From an uncultured Chloroflexales bacterium (GTDB lineage: Bacteria; Chloroflexota; Chloroflexia; Chloroflexales; Chloroflexaceae), in the NCBI GenBank assembly GCA_937918935.1, contig CAKZSI010000085.1, positions 1 through 37,107 on the forward strand: a stretch of DNA of 37,107 nucleotides, read 5' to 3'. A program made the translations under genes and the position numbers. The notes under the pieces are model-generated. The model was not told the DNA's origin and did not search any database. It worked only from the letters and a program-made list of their open reading frames with translations. Of this stretch, positions 1 to 7,468 are shown piece after piece; position 1 is the stretch's first letter, and each line of letters begins with the position of its first letter.

Positions 1-176
1 GAGGCTCTGCTGCTGGATAGTCGCCTGGACAACCGACCGCGGGGGGACGGGGAAGCGCCGTTCATCTGCTAAGACATGTCCCAGAAGGGCGATGCGTTCC
101 ATTGGCTTTGAGTTTCGTTACACAGGCTCGACTTATGCGCCGTGTGAGGGTATTGCCTGGTGATGGCCGGACGACC

Positions 177-286
177 ATGACGACTGAAGTCGTCATTGTA
201 GTTATTCCCTGGATGGACATGGCGTTGTAACGACTTCCGTCGTTCCGGGTAGTGCATGCTGATGGCATGACGACTGAAGTCGTCAT
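177..286. repeat. Cluster of three short hairpins (GACGAC-TGAA-GTCGTC type)
   Basis: Two identical 20-bp palindromes, ATGACGACTGAAGTCGTCAT, lie at 177-196 and 267-286. A related hairpin with arms AACGAC/GTCGTT and loop TTCC lies between them at 229-244. Centres are about 40-50 bp apart. No convincing gene lies in 1-635 upstream of the kinase; the ORFs here simply read through the repeats. Function is unknown; this resembles a small cluster of REP-like elements. Confidence 0.8.
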
Positions 287-397
287 TACGTAGGCTTCGC
301 TTGTGCGGAAAGATCATTCACTTGCAGTCCAGCGTTGTAAAGACTACCACCCGCAAGGTGCAAACAACCTCAATCCGCGCCAGGGGATGGAAACCTG

Positions 398-426
398 GTA
401 GAGACGTTGCAGTGCAACGTCTCTAC
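398..426. repeat. Perfect 29-bp palindrome, AGAGACGTTGCA family, copy 1
   Basis: Fourteen-base arms GTAGAGACGTTGCA and TGCAACGTCTCTAC flank a single central G. A second copy with altered but still complementary outer bases follows at 456-486. It looks like a MITE-like or REP-like element. Confidence 0.85.
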
Positions 427-455
427 CGCGTGGACCACCCTGCCTCGCCCTGGTT

Positions 456-486
456 GGCAGAGACGTTGCAGTGCCACGTCTCTGCC
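456..486. repeat. 31-bp palindrome, AGAGACGTTGCA family, copy 2, overlapping the kinase promoter
   Basis: Arms are GGCAGAGACGTTGCA and TGCCACGTCTCTGCC, with one mismatch and a central G. The outer bases differ from copy 1 on both arms together, so pairing is kept. The right arm lies where the -35 region of the kinase promoter would sit. Confidence 0.85.
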
Positions 487-499
487 TTACTCGCCATAG

Positions 500-508
500 T
501 GCTATAAT
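500..508 (+). promoter_or_regulatory. Extended -10 promoter for the Ser/Thr kinase gene
   Basis: TGCTATAAT is a perfect TATAAT box (503-508) preceded by an extended -10 TG. No good -35 box is present at 17 bp; that position falls in the right arm of the palindrome at 456-486. Transcription would start near 515, leaving about 120 nt of leader before the start codon at 636. Confidence 0.6.
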
Positions 509-635
509 GAGAGTTCACCGCAGAGGGGATGTCAGGAAATCCTGCGGCCCCCGCAACCCTCGCCGAGACGAAGTCTCATTGCAGCATCAGAGAGGGAATG
601 ATAAGAAAGGCTGCCGCTCGCGAAGGAACAACCTG

Positions 636-2306
636 ATGCTCCCGCAGACCATCGGGCGTTACCAGATCCGGGGCGAACTGGGCCGTGGCGGTATGGCCGT
701 TGTCTACCGGGCATACGATCCAGAGGCCGAGCGCGAGGTGGCAGTGAAGGTGCTGCCCCGCGAACTGTTGCACGACCCCGCCTTCCGCGCCCGCTTCCGC
801 CGTGAGGTGGAGGCCGTGGCGGCGCTCGAGCATCCGGCGATTGTGCCCCTCTACGACTCCGGCGAACACGAGGGCCAGCCGTACATGGTCATGCGCCTGA
901 TGACCGGCGGCTCGTTGGCGGACCGCCTGCGCCGCGGCCCCCTGCCCCTGGTTCAGGCGGCGCGGATCATCGGCCAGCTTGCCCCGGCCCTCGACGCGGC
1001 CCATGCTGCCGGGCTGATCCACCGCGACGTCAAGCCCGATAACGTGCTCTTCGACCAGACCGACCAGCCCTACCTGGCCGATTTTGGGGTGGTCAGCGTG
1101 ATGCAGGCTTCAACAAGGCTGACCCGCAGTGTGATTATCGGTACGCCCGATTACATGGCCCCCGAATTGTCCCGGCCCGGGGGCCTGTCGCCGCTGGTAG
1201 ATGTGTATGCTCTGGGGGTCATGCTCTTTGAAATGCTCACCGGGCGGCCGCCCTACTACGCCGATGCACCCCTCGGCACCCTGGTGGCCCACGTCACCGA
1301 GCCGATCCCCGACGTGCGGGCGCGCCGGCCCTGGTTGCCGACTGCGACCCAGATGGTGATGGAACGCGCGCTGGCCAAGGACCCCCGCGCGCGCTACCAG
1401 TCGGCGGGTGAACTGGCAGTGGACCTGATGGCCCTGGCGGCGGGACAGTCTCCGCCGACGCTCAAACTGCGGCCGCCAGTGGAACCCTTCGCGTCCGCCG
1501 CACCCCGCACGCCGACCTTCACCCCGACCACCCCGACCGTTCCGCGCCCCACGACGAGCTTTGTCCCCCGCTCGCCGACGTTTGAAAACCGCCCGACCGG
1601 CTTCGCGCCCTCCGCGCCGGCCAGCGAGCGCGCCGCTCGTGAACGTCCTCCGAGCTGGATATGGCTGTTCGTGGCTATAGCTGTCGTTGCAGGGGTGTTC
1701 TTCTTCTGGTTCCCCGGCCTGTTGCGCCCATCGGCATCGGTTCCGTACCAGGCGCCAATCCCGTACCCGACGTACACACCGGCTGCCGCGGGTCCCTGGC
1801 CATCCGGCGCCGAACGGTCAGAGACCTGGCTGTATTCCACGCCTACGCTGGCGCCGCCCCCCGCTCCCGGCATCTCGATGCCGTATCTCATCAATATGCC
1901 ATCGGTTTCCGAAGCGGCGCCAGGTATGGAGTTCAGTTACTATATCAGTGTTTATGCACAGGATGACTCTGCCCGTGGGGTGACCCTGGTGGATCGGATC
2001 AGTGCTGATCTGGATGTATTGAATGTTGGCACGGAAGCGGGCACGTGCCGCTGGTACCAGGCAATCATTTGCGAGTTGACTGTCAGCCCCGGCGTTCCGG
2101 CCAATGTGCGGATCGATGTGCGGGTACGCGAAACGGTCGCATCAGGTACAATCATCACTAATATTGCTGAACTGAATGGGGCGGCCCCGGTGACCGTATC
2201 GGTCCCGGTGAGCGCGTGGTCGCCTTTCCAGCCCCCACCCACGCTGACGCCGACCGAGGCGCCGCCGCCCCCGCCGACGCCGACGCCGCCCAACCTCGAC
2301 ATCTGA
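636..2306 (+). CDS. Transmembrane Ser/Thr protein kinase with extracellular DUF11-like domain
   Basis: A 556-aa Hanks-type (PknB-like) kinase. The start at 636 is chosen because it has an AAGGA site about 9 nt upstream and the kinase fold begins immediately; an upstream in-frame Met at 471 would precede the promoter. Visible motifs are the glycine loop GRGGMAVVY (16-24), VAVK with the ATP-binding Lys38, HRDVKPDN (129-136), DFG (149-151) and APE (175-177). A Thr/Pro-rich linker (about 280-340) leads to one membrane helix (341-363). The outside part (about 410-520) resembles a DUF11/beta-sandwich repeat, followed by a Pro/Thr tail. Unlike PknB there are no PASTA repeats. It probably senses an envelope signal and phosphorylates cytosolic proteins; the substrate is unknown. 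Confidence 0.93.
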   Translation: MLPQTIGRYQIRGELGRGGMAVVYRAYDPEAEREVAVKVLPRELLHDPAFRARFRREVEAVAALEHPAIVPLYDSGEHEGQPYMVMRLMTGGSLADRLRRGPLPLVQAARIIGQLAPALDAAHAAGLIHRDVKPDNVLFDQTDQPYLADFGVVSVMQASTRLTRSVIIGTPDYMAPELSRPGGLSPLVDVYALGVMLFEMLTGRPPYYADAPLGTLVAHVTEPIPDVRARRPWLPTATQMVMERALAKDPRARYQSAGELAVDLMALAAGQSPPTLKLRPPVEPFASAAPRTPTFTPTTPTVPRPTTSFVPRSPTFENRPTGFAPSAPASERAARERPPSWIWLFVAIAVVAGVFFFWFPGLLRPSASVPYQAPIPYPTYTPAAAGPWPSGAERSETWLYSTPTLAPPPAPGISMPYLINMPSVSEAAPGMEFSYYISVYAQDDSARGVTLVDRISADLDVLNVGTEAGTCRWYQAIICELTVSPGVPANVRIDVRVRETVASGTIITNIAELNGAAPVTVSVPVSAWSPFQPPPTLTPTEAPPPPPTPTPPNLDI

Positions 2307-2386
2307 ATGCACCTACGACCCTCGCCCCTGCTTTCTACCCGCTCTTGCCCGCGCGCGGGCCAGGGGCGCCGGGCGCGCCAGCGGCG

Positions 2387-2407
2387 CGGGGAAACCTGGT
2401 TTCCCCG
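2387..2407. repeat. GGGGAAACC/GGTTTCCCC palindrome (family A), between kinase and korB
   Basis: Arms CGGGGAAACC and GGTTTCCCCG (10 bp, perfect) flank a single T. There is no U-run afterwards, so it is not a classic terminator, though it could attenuate read-through from the kinase. Related copies occur near 4535, 7096, 19824, 21015, 24276 and 31031. Confidence 0.8.
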
Positions 2408-2436
2408 TCTTCCTCCACCCAATCGGAGCAGGAGCT

Positions 2437-3468
2437 ATGACCACTGCACGCCAACCCCTGAATGCCCTCGGTTTGAGCAAAGCCGACTACCGCGGCGCCC
2501 CTTCGACGCTATGCGCCGGTTGCGGCCACGACTCGGTCGCGAGCCAGATCATCGCCGCAGCCTTTGAGCTGTCGCTGCCACCCCATCGGGTGATCCGTAT
2601 GAGCGGCATTGGCTGCTCGAGCAAATCAGCGGCCTACTTTCTGGGGCGCTCGCACGGCTTCAACTCGCTACACGGGCGCATGCCGGCGGTGACCACTGGC
2701 GCGCACGTAGCCAATCACACCCTGATCCCTCTTGCCGTGAGCGGCGACGGCGACACCGGCAGCATCGGGCTGGGCAGCTTCAAGCACCTGCTGCGGCGCA
2801 ACGTGCCAATGGTCTACATCATCGAGAACAACGGGGTCTATGGCCTGACCAAGGGCCAGTTCTCGGCCACCGCCGACGAGGGGGCCAGATTGAAGCACGC
2901 CGGGGTGAACCTGCTGCCGCCGATTGACCTGTGCGCCGAGGCCCTGCTCGCCGGCTGCGGTTTCGTGGCCCGCTCGTTCGCCGGCGATGCGAAGCAGGTG
3001 CGCGAGCTGATCAAGGCGGCCTTCGCCTTTCACGGCACGGCGGTGCTTGACGTAATCAGCCCCTGCGTCACCTTCAATAACCATGATGACTCGACGAAGA
3101 GCTACGCCTACGGCAAGGCCCACGAAGAGCCGCTGCACGACGTGACCTTCATCCCGCGCTATGAGGAAATGGTGGAGGAGTTTGCGCCAGGAGAGGTGCG
3201 CGAGGTGCGGCTCCACGACGGCCCGGTCATCCGCCTGCGCCGCCTGGCGGCCGATCACGACCCCGCTGACCGCCTGGCGGCCCTGATGCTGCTGGAGCAG
3301 GCGCGGGCCGCGGGCGAGTTTATCACCGGCCTGATCTACCTGAGCGAAGGCCGGCCCACCCTGGCCGAGAGCCTGGGCCTCGGGCCGACGCCCCTGGCAG
3401 AGTTGCCCGCCGATGCGCTGCGTCCCCCGCCAGAGGCCCTGGCGGCGGTGAACGACGAGTTTCGCTAG
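2437..3468 (+). CDS. korB: 2-oxoacid:ferredoxin oxidoreductase, beta subunit (KorB/OorB-like)
   Basis: A 343-aa thiamine-pyrophosphate subunit of a 2-oxoacid (probably 2-oxoglutarate) ferredoxin oxidoreductase, which makes or uses acyl-CoA with reduced ferredoxin. Residues CAGCGH (26-31) and Cys60 match the family's cysteine pattern. GDGD (103-106) followed by IIENNGVYGLTKG (128-140) is the TPP/Mg binding region. A GGAG site at 2425-2428 lies 8 nt before ATG. KorB normally works with an alpha subunit (KorA) encoded next to it, but the neighbours here are a kinase upstream and an opposite-strand gene downstream, so the partner must lie elsewhere. Substrate choice (2-oxoglutarate versus pyruvate or branched-chain oxoacids) cannot be fixed from sequence alone. 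Confidence 0.92.
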   Translation: MTTARQPLNALGLSKADYRGAPSTLCAGCGHDSVASQIIAAAFELSLPPHRVIRMSGIGCSSKSAAYFLGRSHGFNSLHGRMPAVTTGAHVANHTLIPLAVSGDGDTGSIGLGSFKHLLRRNVPMVYIIENNGVYGLTKGQFSATADEGARLKHAGVNLLPPIDLCAEALLAGCGFVARSFAGDAKQVRELIKAAFAFHGTAVLDVISPCVTFNNHDDSTKSYAYGKAHEEPLHDVTFIPRYEEMVEEFAPGEVREVRLHDGPVIRLRRLAADHDPADRLAALMLLEQARAAGEFITGLIYLSEGRPTLAESLGLGPTPLAELPADALRPPPEALAAVNDEFR

Positions 3469-3564
3469 AGGGGTGGGAAACTCCCTGGCGGTTGCCTCAC
3501 CGCCTTTCCTGCGAGGCAGTGGAGTGGGAGGCCCTGTGTCTCACACCTCCACACTTCCACAGCC

Positions 3565-4503
3565 CTACAACGCCATCACCCCATACGGGGCATAAGGTAC
3601 GAGGGGCAGCACATGCGGGTCGCTCAGGTTGATGCGCGCAGGCTGGGCAGCGAGGAGCATGGGCACGCCCAGGGCGCGGAGCCACTCTTCGTCGTCATCG
3701 GCGTCGGGCGGCGCCTCATCGCCCCGGTCGCTGATCACCGCCAGATCGCAGGCATCGAAGGCCACCCCGCGCCGCAGGATGTCGCCGGTGTCGAGACCCG
3801 CCACCAGCGTCTCGGTGCGTGGATCGGCGAGAAGTTCACGGGTGACCGCGAAGCTGGCGTGGTCAATCACGACAGGTTGCGCCCCGAGACTGGCCAGTTC
3901 CGCGGCCATACGTTCGACGGCGACGCCCCGCAGCGCCCCGCCGGTCACGGCGACGATGGGGATGCGACCCAGGCGCTCCCAGGGCGGTTGGGGCACGCTG
4001 GCCCCCCGCGCCCGAAGCGGCTCGGGATCGAAGCTCCAGCCGCGCGCGCCGTAGCCGATCTGCACCCACCCATCGGCCCGCGTGAAGCAGGGCAGGTTGC
4101 GCCGCCGGGCCTCGGCGACGAGTTGCAGCGCCGCCACCGGCAGCGCCTCGGCACGGCGCCGGGACTGGAGGGCGAAGAGTGGCCCGTCGCGGTCCCAGGT
4201 CTCATCGCCGCGCGCCTCGGCGCCAATCCCCTCCACCACGTAGGCGCAGAGATCGGCCCCCAGCCGTGGCGCGTCGGTGGTGAAACTGGCGTTCAGCGTG
4301 TAGCCCGCCCCATCGGTGCTGGCCGTAACTTCCAGATAGGCAATGACCAGACCGATAAACTGCGCGCCGTCCTTGATGGCCGCGCGCAGCCGCAGCGAGC
4401 GGTCGCTATCACAGCGCGCCCGCAGCCGCACCCCCGTCCAGGGGCCGTAGATGTGTGGCCCTTCGTAGGCTCGCAGGCGCTGCAGGGCGATTGGTGGCAG
4501 CAT
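3565..4503 (-). CDS. Cyanophycin-synthetase-like protein without ATP-grasp domain
   Basis: A 312-aa protein; the start at 4503 is chosen for its GGAG site 9 nt upstream. The N-terminal half recalls the N domain of cyanophycin synthetase (RLRAYEGPHIYGPW at 9-22; WVQIGYGARGWSFDP at 146-160). The C-terminal part recalls its Mur-ligase-like domain: RIPIVAVTGG (180-189) aligns with the P-loop region and GDILRRGVAFDACDLAVISD (240-259) with the conserved ARGGILRRG stretch. The ATP-grasp domain that should lie between them is missing. The P-loop lysine is also lost: the family GTNGKTTT is here GGALRGVA. Polymerase activity is therefore unlikely; a binding, regulatory or decayed role is possible. The assignment rests on motif recall, not a search. 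Confidence 0.65.
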   Translation of the reverse strand: MLPPIALQRLRAYEGPHIYGPWTGVRLRARCDSDRSLRLRAAIKDGAQFIGLVIAYLEVTASTDGAGYTLNASFTTDAPRLGADLCAYVVEGIGAEARGDETWDRDGPLFALQSRRRAEALPVAALQLVAEARRRNLPCFTRADGWVQIGYGARGWSFDPEPLRARGASVPQPPWERLGRIPIVAVTGGALRGVAVERMAAELASLGAQPVVIDHASFAVTRELLADPRTETLVAGLDTGDILRRGVAFDACDLAVISDRGDEAPPDADDDEEWLRALGVPMLLAAQPARINLSDPHVLPLVPYAPYGVMAL

Positions 4504-4534
4504 AGGCTTCGCTCCGCACTCATGTAAACATAGA

Positions 4535-4560
4535 GAAATCAGGTTTCCTGACGCCCCTAC
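4535..4560. repeat. Family A repeat, half copy with ACGCCCCT tail
   Basis: AAATCAGGTTTCCTGACGCC matches the right half plus flank of the family A element at about 21015-21050 (AAACCAGGTTTCCTCACGCC). The left palindrome arm is degenerate here. It sits just upstream of the minus-strand gene starting at 4503. Confidence 0.55.
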
Positions 4561-4689
4561 CTGTTTGGAGAAAGAATTGTAGCGCAACCGGGAGGGTTAC
4601 GCCCAGGGGTAGCATACCCACGATGCGCCAGCGCGTCAACCGGGTTGTTGCGCTGGCGCCGGAAAGCCTTTTACACTGTTCCATCTGCT

Positions 4690-5412
4690 ATGGCGCACTC
4701 CGATCTCGAAGCGCTGCGCGAACCACACACCGGCCTGTTGCGGGCAGCATTAGAGTTAGCCAGCCCCGCCGGTGCAGGCGCGGCCCTGGACCTGGCCTGC
4801 GGCCCGGGTAGCACGACAGCCTGGCTGGCCAACCAACGACAGCCGGGCGCGTTGATCGTTGGCCTCGACCACGACGCGGCAGCGTTGCGCGCCGCGCGAA
4901 CGACAGCGCCCGTGGCGAGCCTGGTGCGGGCCGATGCGCATCATCTTCCCCTGGGTGACGCAGCGATCGATCTGGTGTGGTGCGTGGCGGCACTGGGATT
5001 GTTCGCCGACCCGGATGCCGCCCTGGCCGAGGCCCGGCGGGTGCTGCGACCCGGCGGCGTGCTGGTAGTGGCCAGCGCCACCCAGCGCTGGGTGCGGCCC
5101 TGTCACTGGCCTGTGGCCCTGCGGCATCTGCCGCCCGACCTGGCGCTCCTCCCCGCCGATGACCTCGGGGCCGACCTGCGCGCCGCGCTCCGCCTGGCAG
5201 GGCTGCGCGAGGTGACCCTGCGGGCTTATCTCCTCGATCCACCCGGCCTTGATCCTATCGCGGCGATGCTGCCCCTACTCTCCTGGCCGGCCCTGGCGCC
5301 GCTTGTAGCTGGCCTCGGCCCTGCCGAACGCGCCGCCTGCGCGGCCATTGCCGCGGAGGAACCCGAACCGGAGCCGTTGCCAGTGCTCCTGCTTGCCGCC
5401 GGACAGAGATAA
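4690..5412 (+). CDS. Class I SAM-dependent methyltransferase
   Basis: A 240-aa Rossmann-fold methyltransferase of the UbiE/Methyltransf_11 type. Motif I is ALDLACGPGSTTAWLA, followed by LIVGLDHD (acidic residue for the SAM ribose), then DLVWCVAALGLFADPDAALA and the post-motif RRVLRPGGVLVVAS. ATG at 4690 is used; a TTG at 4645 would add 15 residues. Neither has a clear Shine-Dalgarno site, so the start is uncertain. The substrate is unknown and the neighbours give no clue. Confidence 0.82.
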   Translation: MAHSDLEALREPHTGLLRAALELASPAGAGAALDLACGPGSTTAWLANQRQPGALIVGLDHDAAALRAARTTAPVASLVRADAHHLPLGDAAIDLVWCVAALGLFADPDAALAEARRVLRPGGVLVVASATQRWVRPCHWPVALRHLPPDLALLPADDLGADLRAALRLAGLREVTLRAYLLDPPGLDPIAAMLPLLSWPALAPLVAGLGPAERAACAAIAAEEPEPEPLPVLLLAAGQR

Positions 5413-5797
5413 CTCCCCTCCCCCAACCGGCGGTCGGTCCTGACCCTGCCCCCAGGGTGGAGGCAACCTCCGCCTCGGGCGGGGGGTGGGGCGGTGTAGC
5501 TGCCCGATAGCATGGTTCGTTGGTTTTGACGGCGCAGTCGCCGAAACCAGCGAACCATGCGGAGTTTTGGGCTTGCCCCGAAGATGTTGCCCGGGCCCTG
5601 CCTTGCCACGGGTCTTTCTTGCTTTAATGTAACATCCAGTATAATAAAACAGCCTGTGGCGCCACAGCTGTCAGTGCAAGCGCTGGCGGGGCCCATGCGG
5701 TTGCGCCGCAGAATGACAGGACGAAAAGAGCTGTTCCTGGGAGAGCGCAGCCCTCCCAGACCCTCCCATCGGGCAATGTTCACCTCAGGAGGAAGCC
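5413..5797. other. Intergenic region with a long hairpin, a family C element and a promoter
   Basis: No gene is seen. A 59-nt imperfect palindrome at 5511-5569 pairs CATGGTTCG...TGGTTT with AAACCAGCGAACCATG. It is followed at 5567-5590 by the ATGCGGAGTTTTGGGCTTGC family C core. A GGGAGAGC/GCCCTCCC repeat (family B) lies near 5750. The promoter at about 5619-5645 serves the next gene. Confidence 0.75.
5619..5645 (+). promoter_or_regulatory. Sigma-70-like promoter for the 5798 gene
   Basis: A perfect TATAAT lies at 5640-5645. The best -35 match is TTGCTT at 5619-5624, with a short 15-bp spacer. The box lies in a locally AT-rich stretch about 30 bp after the family C core. Confidence 0.5.
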
Positions 5798-6340
5798 ATG
5801 TCGTTGAGTCGTGGCAATGGCGATGGTCCGGGGATCGTATGGTACGAGGGCCTGGGGTTCGACATCGGCGCGCGAGTGGAGATCGTTGACCCCACGGAGC
5901 GCGAGGCCGCCGGGGCGGCGGCGGGCAGTGTGGTAGGCTTCGATGCGAGTGGGCCACGACCGGGTGAGAGCTTCATCCGCGTCCTGGTGCAACTGGATCT
6001 GGCCACGCCGACGATCGTCGCCCTGCCCCCGGCGGCTCTGGCGCCCGAGGAAGGTTCGGAGCGGCTGGGGTTGGCCCGCTCGGTGCTGACAGGCATGGAG
6101 CAGTCGCTGGGAGCGAGCTTCGGCGAGTTGCTGGCCTGGTTGAATAGCGAGCAGAGCCGGACCATGGCCGCGGATCCCCAGATCCGACGCCAGCGTGTAC
6201 GGGTGGGCGGGTTGGTGCTGCCGGGGCTGATTCTTCCTGAACTGGTCGAACTGGCGGCCGAGCGGCTGGCCGCAGGAGAGGAGCGGGGACGGCCCACGCT
6301 TCGGGGCTTCATCCCACTCACGCCCCGCCAGGACGATTAA
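5798..6340 (+). CDS. Hypothetical protein, 180 aa
   Basis: I do not recognise this family. The gene is well supported by an AGGAGG site (5787-5792) 5 nt before ATG, by its own promoter, and by GC-rich codon use like its neighbours. It is soluble, with no signal peptide or membrane helix. The N-terminal 75 residues look beta-rich (VWYEGLGFDIGARVEIVDP, then VRVLVQLDL-type strands), possibly a small SH3-like barrel. The C-terminal half looks helical (LARSVLTGMEQSLGASFGEL; LPELVELAAERLAAG). It stands alone, flanked by repeat-rich DNA. Confidence 0.75.
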   Translation: MSLSRGNGDGPGIVWYEGLGFDIGARVEIVDPTEREAAGAAAGSVVGFDASGPRPGESFIRVLVQLDLATPTIVALPPAALAPEEGSERLGLARSVLTGMEQSLGASFGELLAWLNSEQSRTMAADPQIRRQRVRVGGLVLPGLILPELVELAAERLAAGEERGRPTLRGFIPLTPRQDD

Positions 6341-6411
6341 CACTACTTTAGCACTTGCCGCAGGTTCCGCTGCGAAGAGGTTCGGAGGAGCTACACCTCT
6401 CCAGGCTTACC

Positions 6412-6449
6412 TCTTCCTGGTGCGGCGCGGCGAAGTCGCACCAGGAAGA
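6412..6449. repeat. 13-bp-stem hairpin in decayed intergenic DNA
   Basis: TCTTCCTGGTGCG (6412-6424) pairs perfectly with CGCACCAGGAAGA (6437-6449) around a 12-nt loop. It is the first element of a non-coding stretch (6341-6731) that also holds two diverged direct repeats containing CAACCATTGCCCG (about 6470-6505 and 6539-6574). No gene is seen on the plus strand here. Confidence 0.8.
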
Positions 6450-6602
6450 TGAAGATCTGCGGGGGCCGCAGGCGCCCACAACCATTGCCCGGGGCAGCTC
6501 TACACGACGACGCCACCGAGTGAGACTCACGCTCCTGCGCAGGCCCCCGCAACCATTGCCCGCGGCAGCCCTACCGCGAACTGACAAAGCAGGACTGTCC
6601 GA

Positions 6603-6740
6603 TGACGGGCGGGGAGAGCTTTGCCCTCCCGGACCCTGTCGTTCGAGCACGCGCCGGAAGCCTCACTCCTCTGACGGGCGGAGAGAGCTTTGCCCTCCCG
6701 GACCCTGTCGTTCGAGCACGCGCCGGAAGCCTCACTCCTC
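6603..6740. repeat. Two tandem 69-bp repeats
   Basis: The units 6603-6671 and 6672-6740 are nearly identical, with a single G/A difference near the start (GGGGAGAG versus GGAGAGAG). Each carries the family B palindrome GAGAGCTTTGCCCTC. Near identity implies a recent duplication. The second unit overlaps the last codons of the minus-strand gene ending at 6732. Confidence 0.9.
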
Positions 6741-6971
6741 CTTGCGCTCCGATCCAGACGAGTGTGATGGGGCCCGGTGCTCACGCCCGATGGCCGTACC
6801 CCGCGGCACGTTCACAATCTCGGCCACCTCACCTTCCTCGGGGTGCTCTTCTTCCTGCTCGTCGTGGTGAGGCGCGCCGTACTCAGTGACCAGGCTCGCC
6901 GCCCTGATCCGCCGCTCGTACTCCCGATCGATCGTCGCCACCAGGCGACGCCACCAGGATTGCTCGGCCAT
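6732..6971 (-). CDS. Small hypothetical protein, 79 aa, acidic middle
   Basis: Not recognised. The start at 6971 is chosen for GAGGA about 8 nt upstream; a longer reading to 7076 would begin inside a dispersed repeat (ELPKNVVH is repeat-derived). The N-terminus MAEQSWWRRLVATIDREYER is helical and basic, and the middle has an acidic run (DEQEEEHPEEGE). The stop codon and final Glu-Glu lie within the 69-bp repeat unit, so the repeat may have truncated or extended the original C-terminus. It could be a real small protein or a remnant. Confidence 0.5.
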   Translation of the reverse strand: MAEQSWWRRLVATIDREYERRIRAASLVTEYGAPHHDEQEEEHPEEGEVAEIVNVPRGTAIGREHRAPSHSSGSERKEE

Positions 6972-7297
6972 AACGTGGTTCCTCATACTGGCAGAAGGCT
7001 GCTCGCGCCACTGTTCGGGAACGGAAACCCGGCTACTAAGTAGTCTGTGAACTACGTTTTTCGGTAACTCGCCCATCCCCCGCCGGGTCAGAGGCGTGGG
7101 GAAACCTGATTTCCCTTCCTTCGCACCGGAGTTGTAGGGACAGGCTCAACGTTTCCGCCCCATCAGTGCGCTCTCCATGCGCCTGTGATTATACCAGCGC
7201 CGCTAATCCCTGCGGACGACAATCTCCCCTGACGGGCGGGGAAAGTGCGTCTTGACGCGCCCAGGCGCGCCACGCTTGATACTACGCGCGTGGACGC
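6972..7297. other. Intergenic region with family D and family A repeats
   Basis: CTGTGAACTACGTTTTTCGG (7045-7064) continues as TAACTC and matches 30810-30835 at 24 of 26 positions (family D). A family A copy in reverse orientation (GTGGGGAAACCTGATTTCCC) lies at 7097-7116. A CTGACGGGCGGGGA fragment near 7210 repeats the start of the 69-bp tandem unit. No gene is seen. Confidence 0.7.
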
Positions 7298-7468
7298 TCA
7301 GGCGGCTTCCCGATGCAGGCGCGCTTGCTCGTAGAGCAGCTCGCTGACAAGCTCGTCCAGGGTTGCCTCAGCTTCCTGGTAGGTGCGCGCAAAGCCAACC
7401 AGTTCGCCATCGAGGTACATGGCGAAATCACGGGTCTCCGGGTCGTAGATGATCGTCTTCTCGTGCAT
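7298..7468 (-). CDS. Small conserved-looking protein, 56 aa
   Basis: It starts MHEKTIIYDPETRDFAMYLD and ends LLYEQARLHREAA. AAAGG and GGAG lie just before the ATG at 7468. The reading frame has the look of a real compact alpha/beta protein: three short strands (TIIYDP, DFAMYLD, ELVGFAR) and an amphipathic helix (YQEAEATLDELVSELLYEQ). From memory, similar tiny proteins are common in Chloroflexia genomes, but I cannot name a family. It is separated from its neighbours by repeats, so it is probably a single-gene unit. Function unknown. Confidence 0.75.
   Translation of the reverse strand: MHEKTIIYDPETRDFAMYLDGELVGFARTYQEAEATLDELVSELLYEQARLHREAA

Noticed and set aside
6603-6740. Possible CRISPR array
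   Set aside because: Only two directly adjoining 69-bp copies with no unique spacers; no cas genes in the window.
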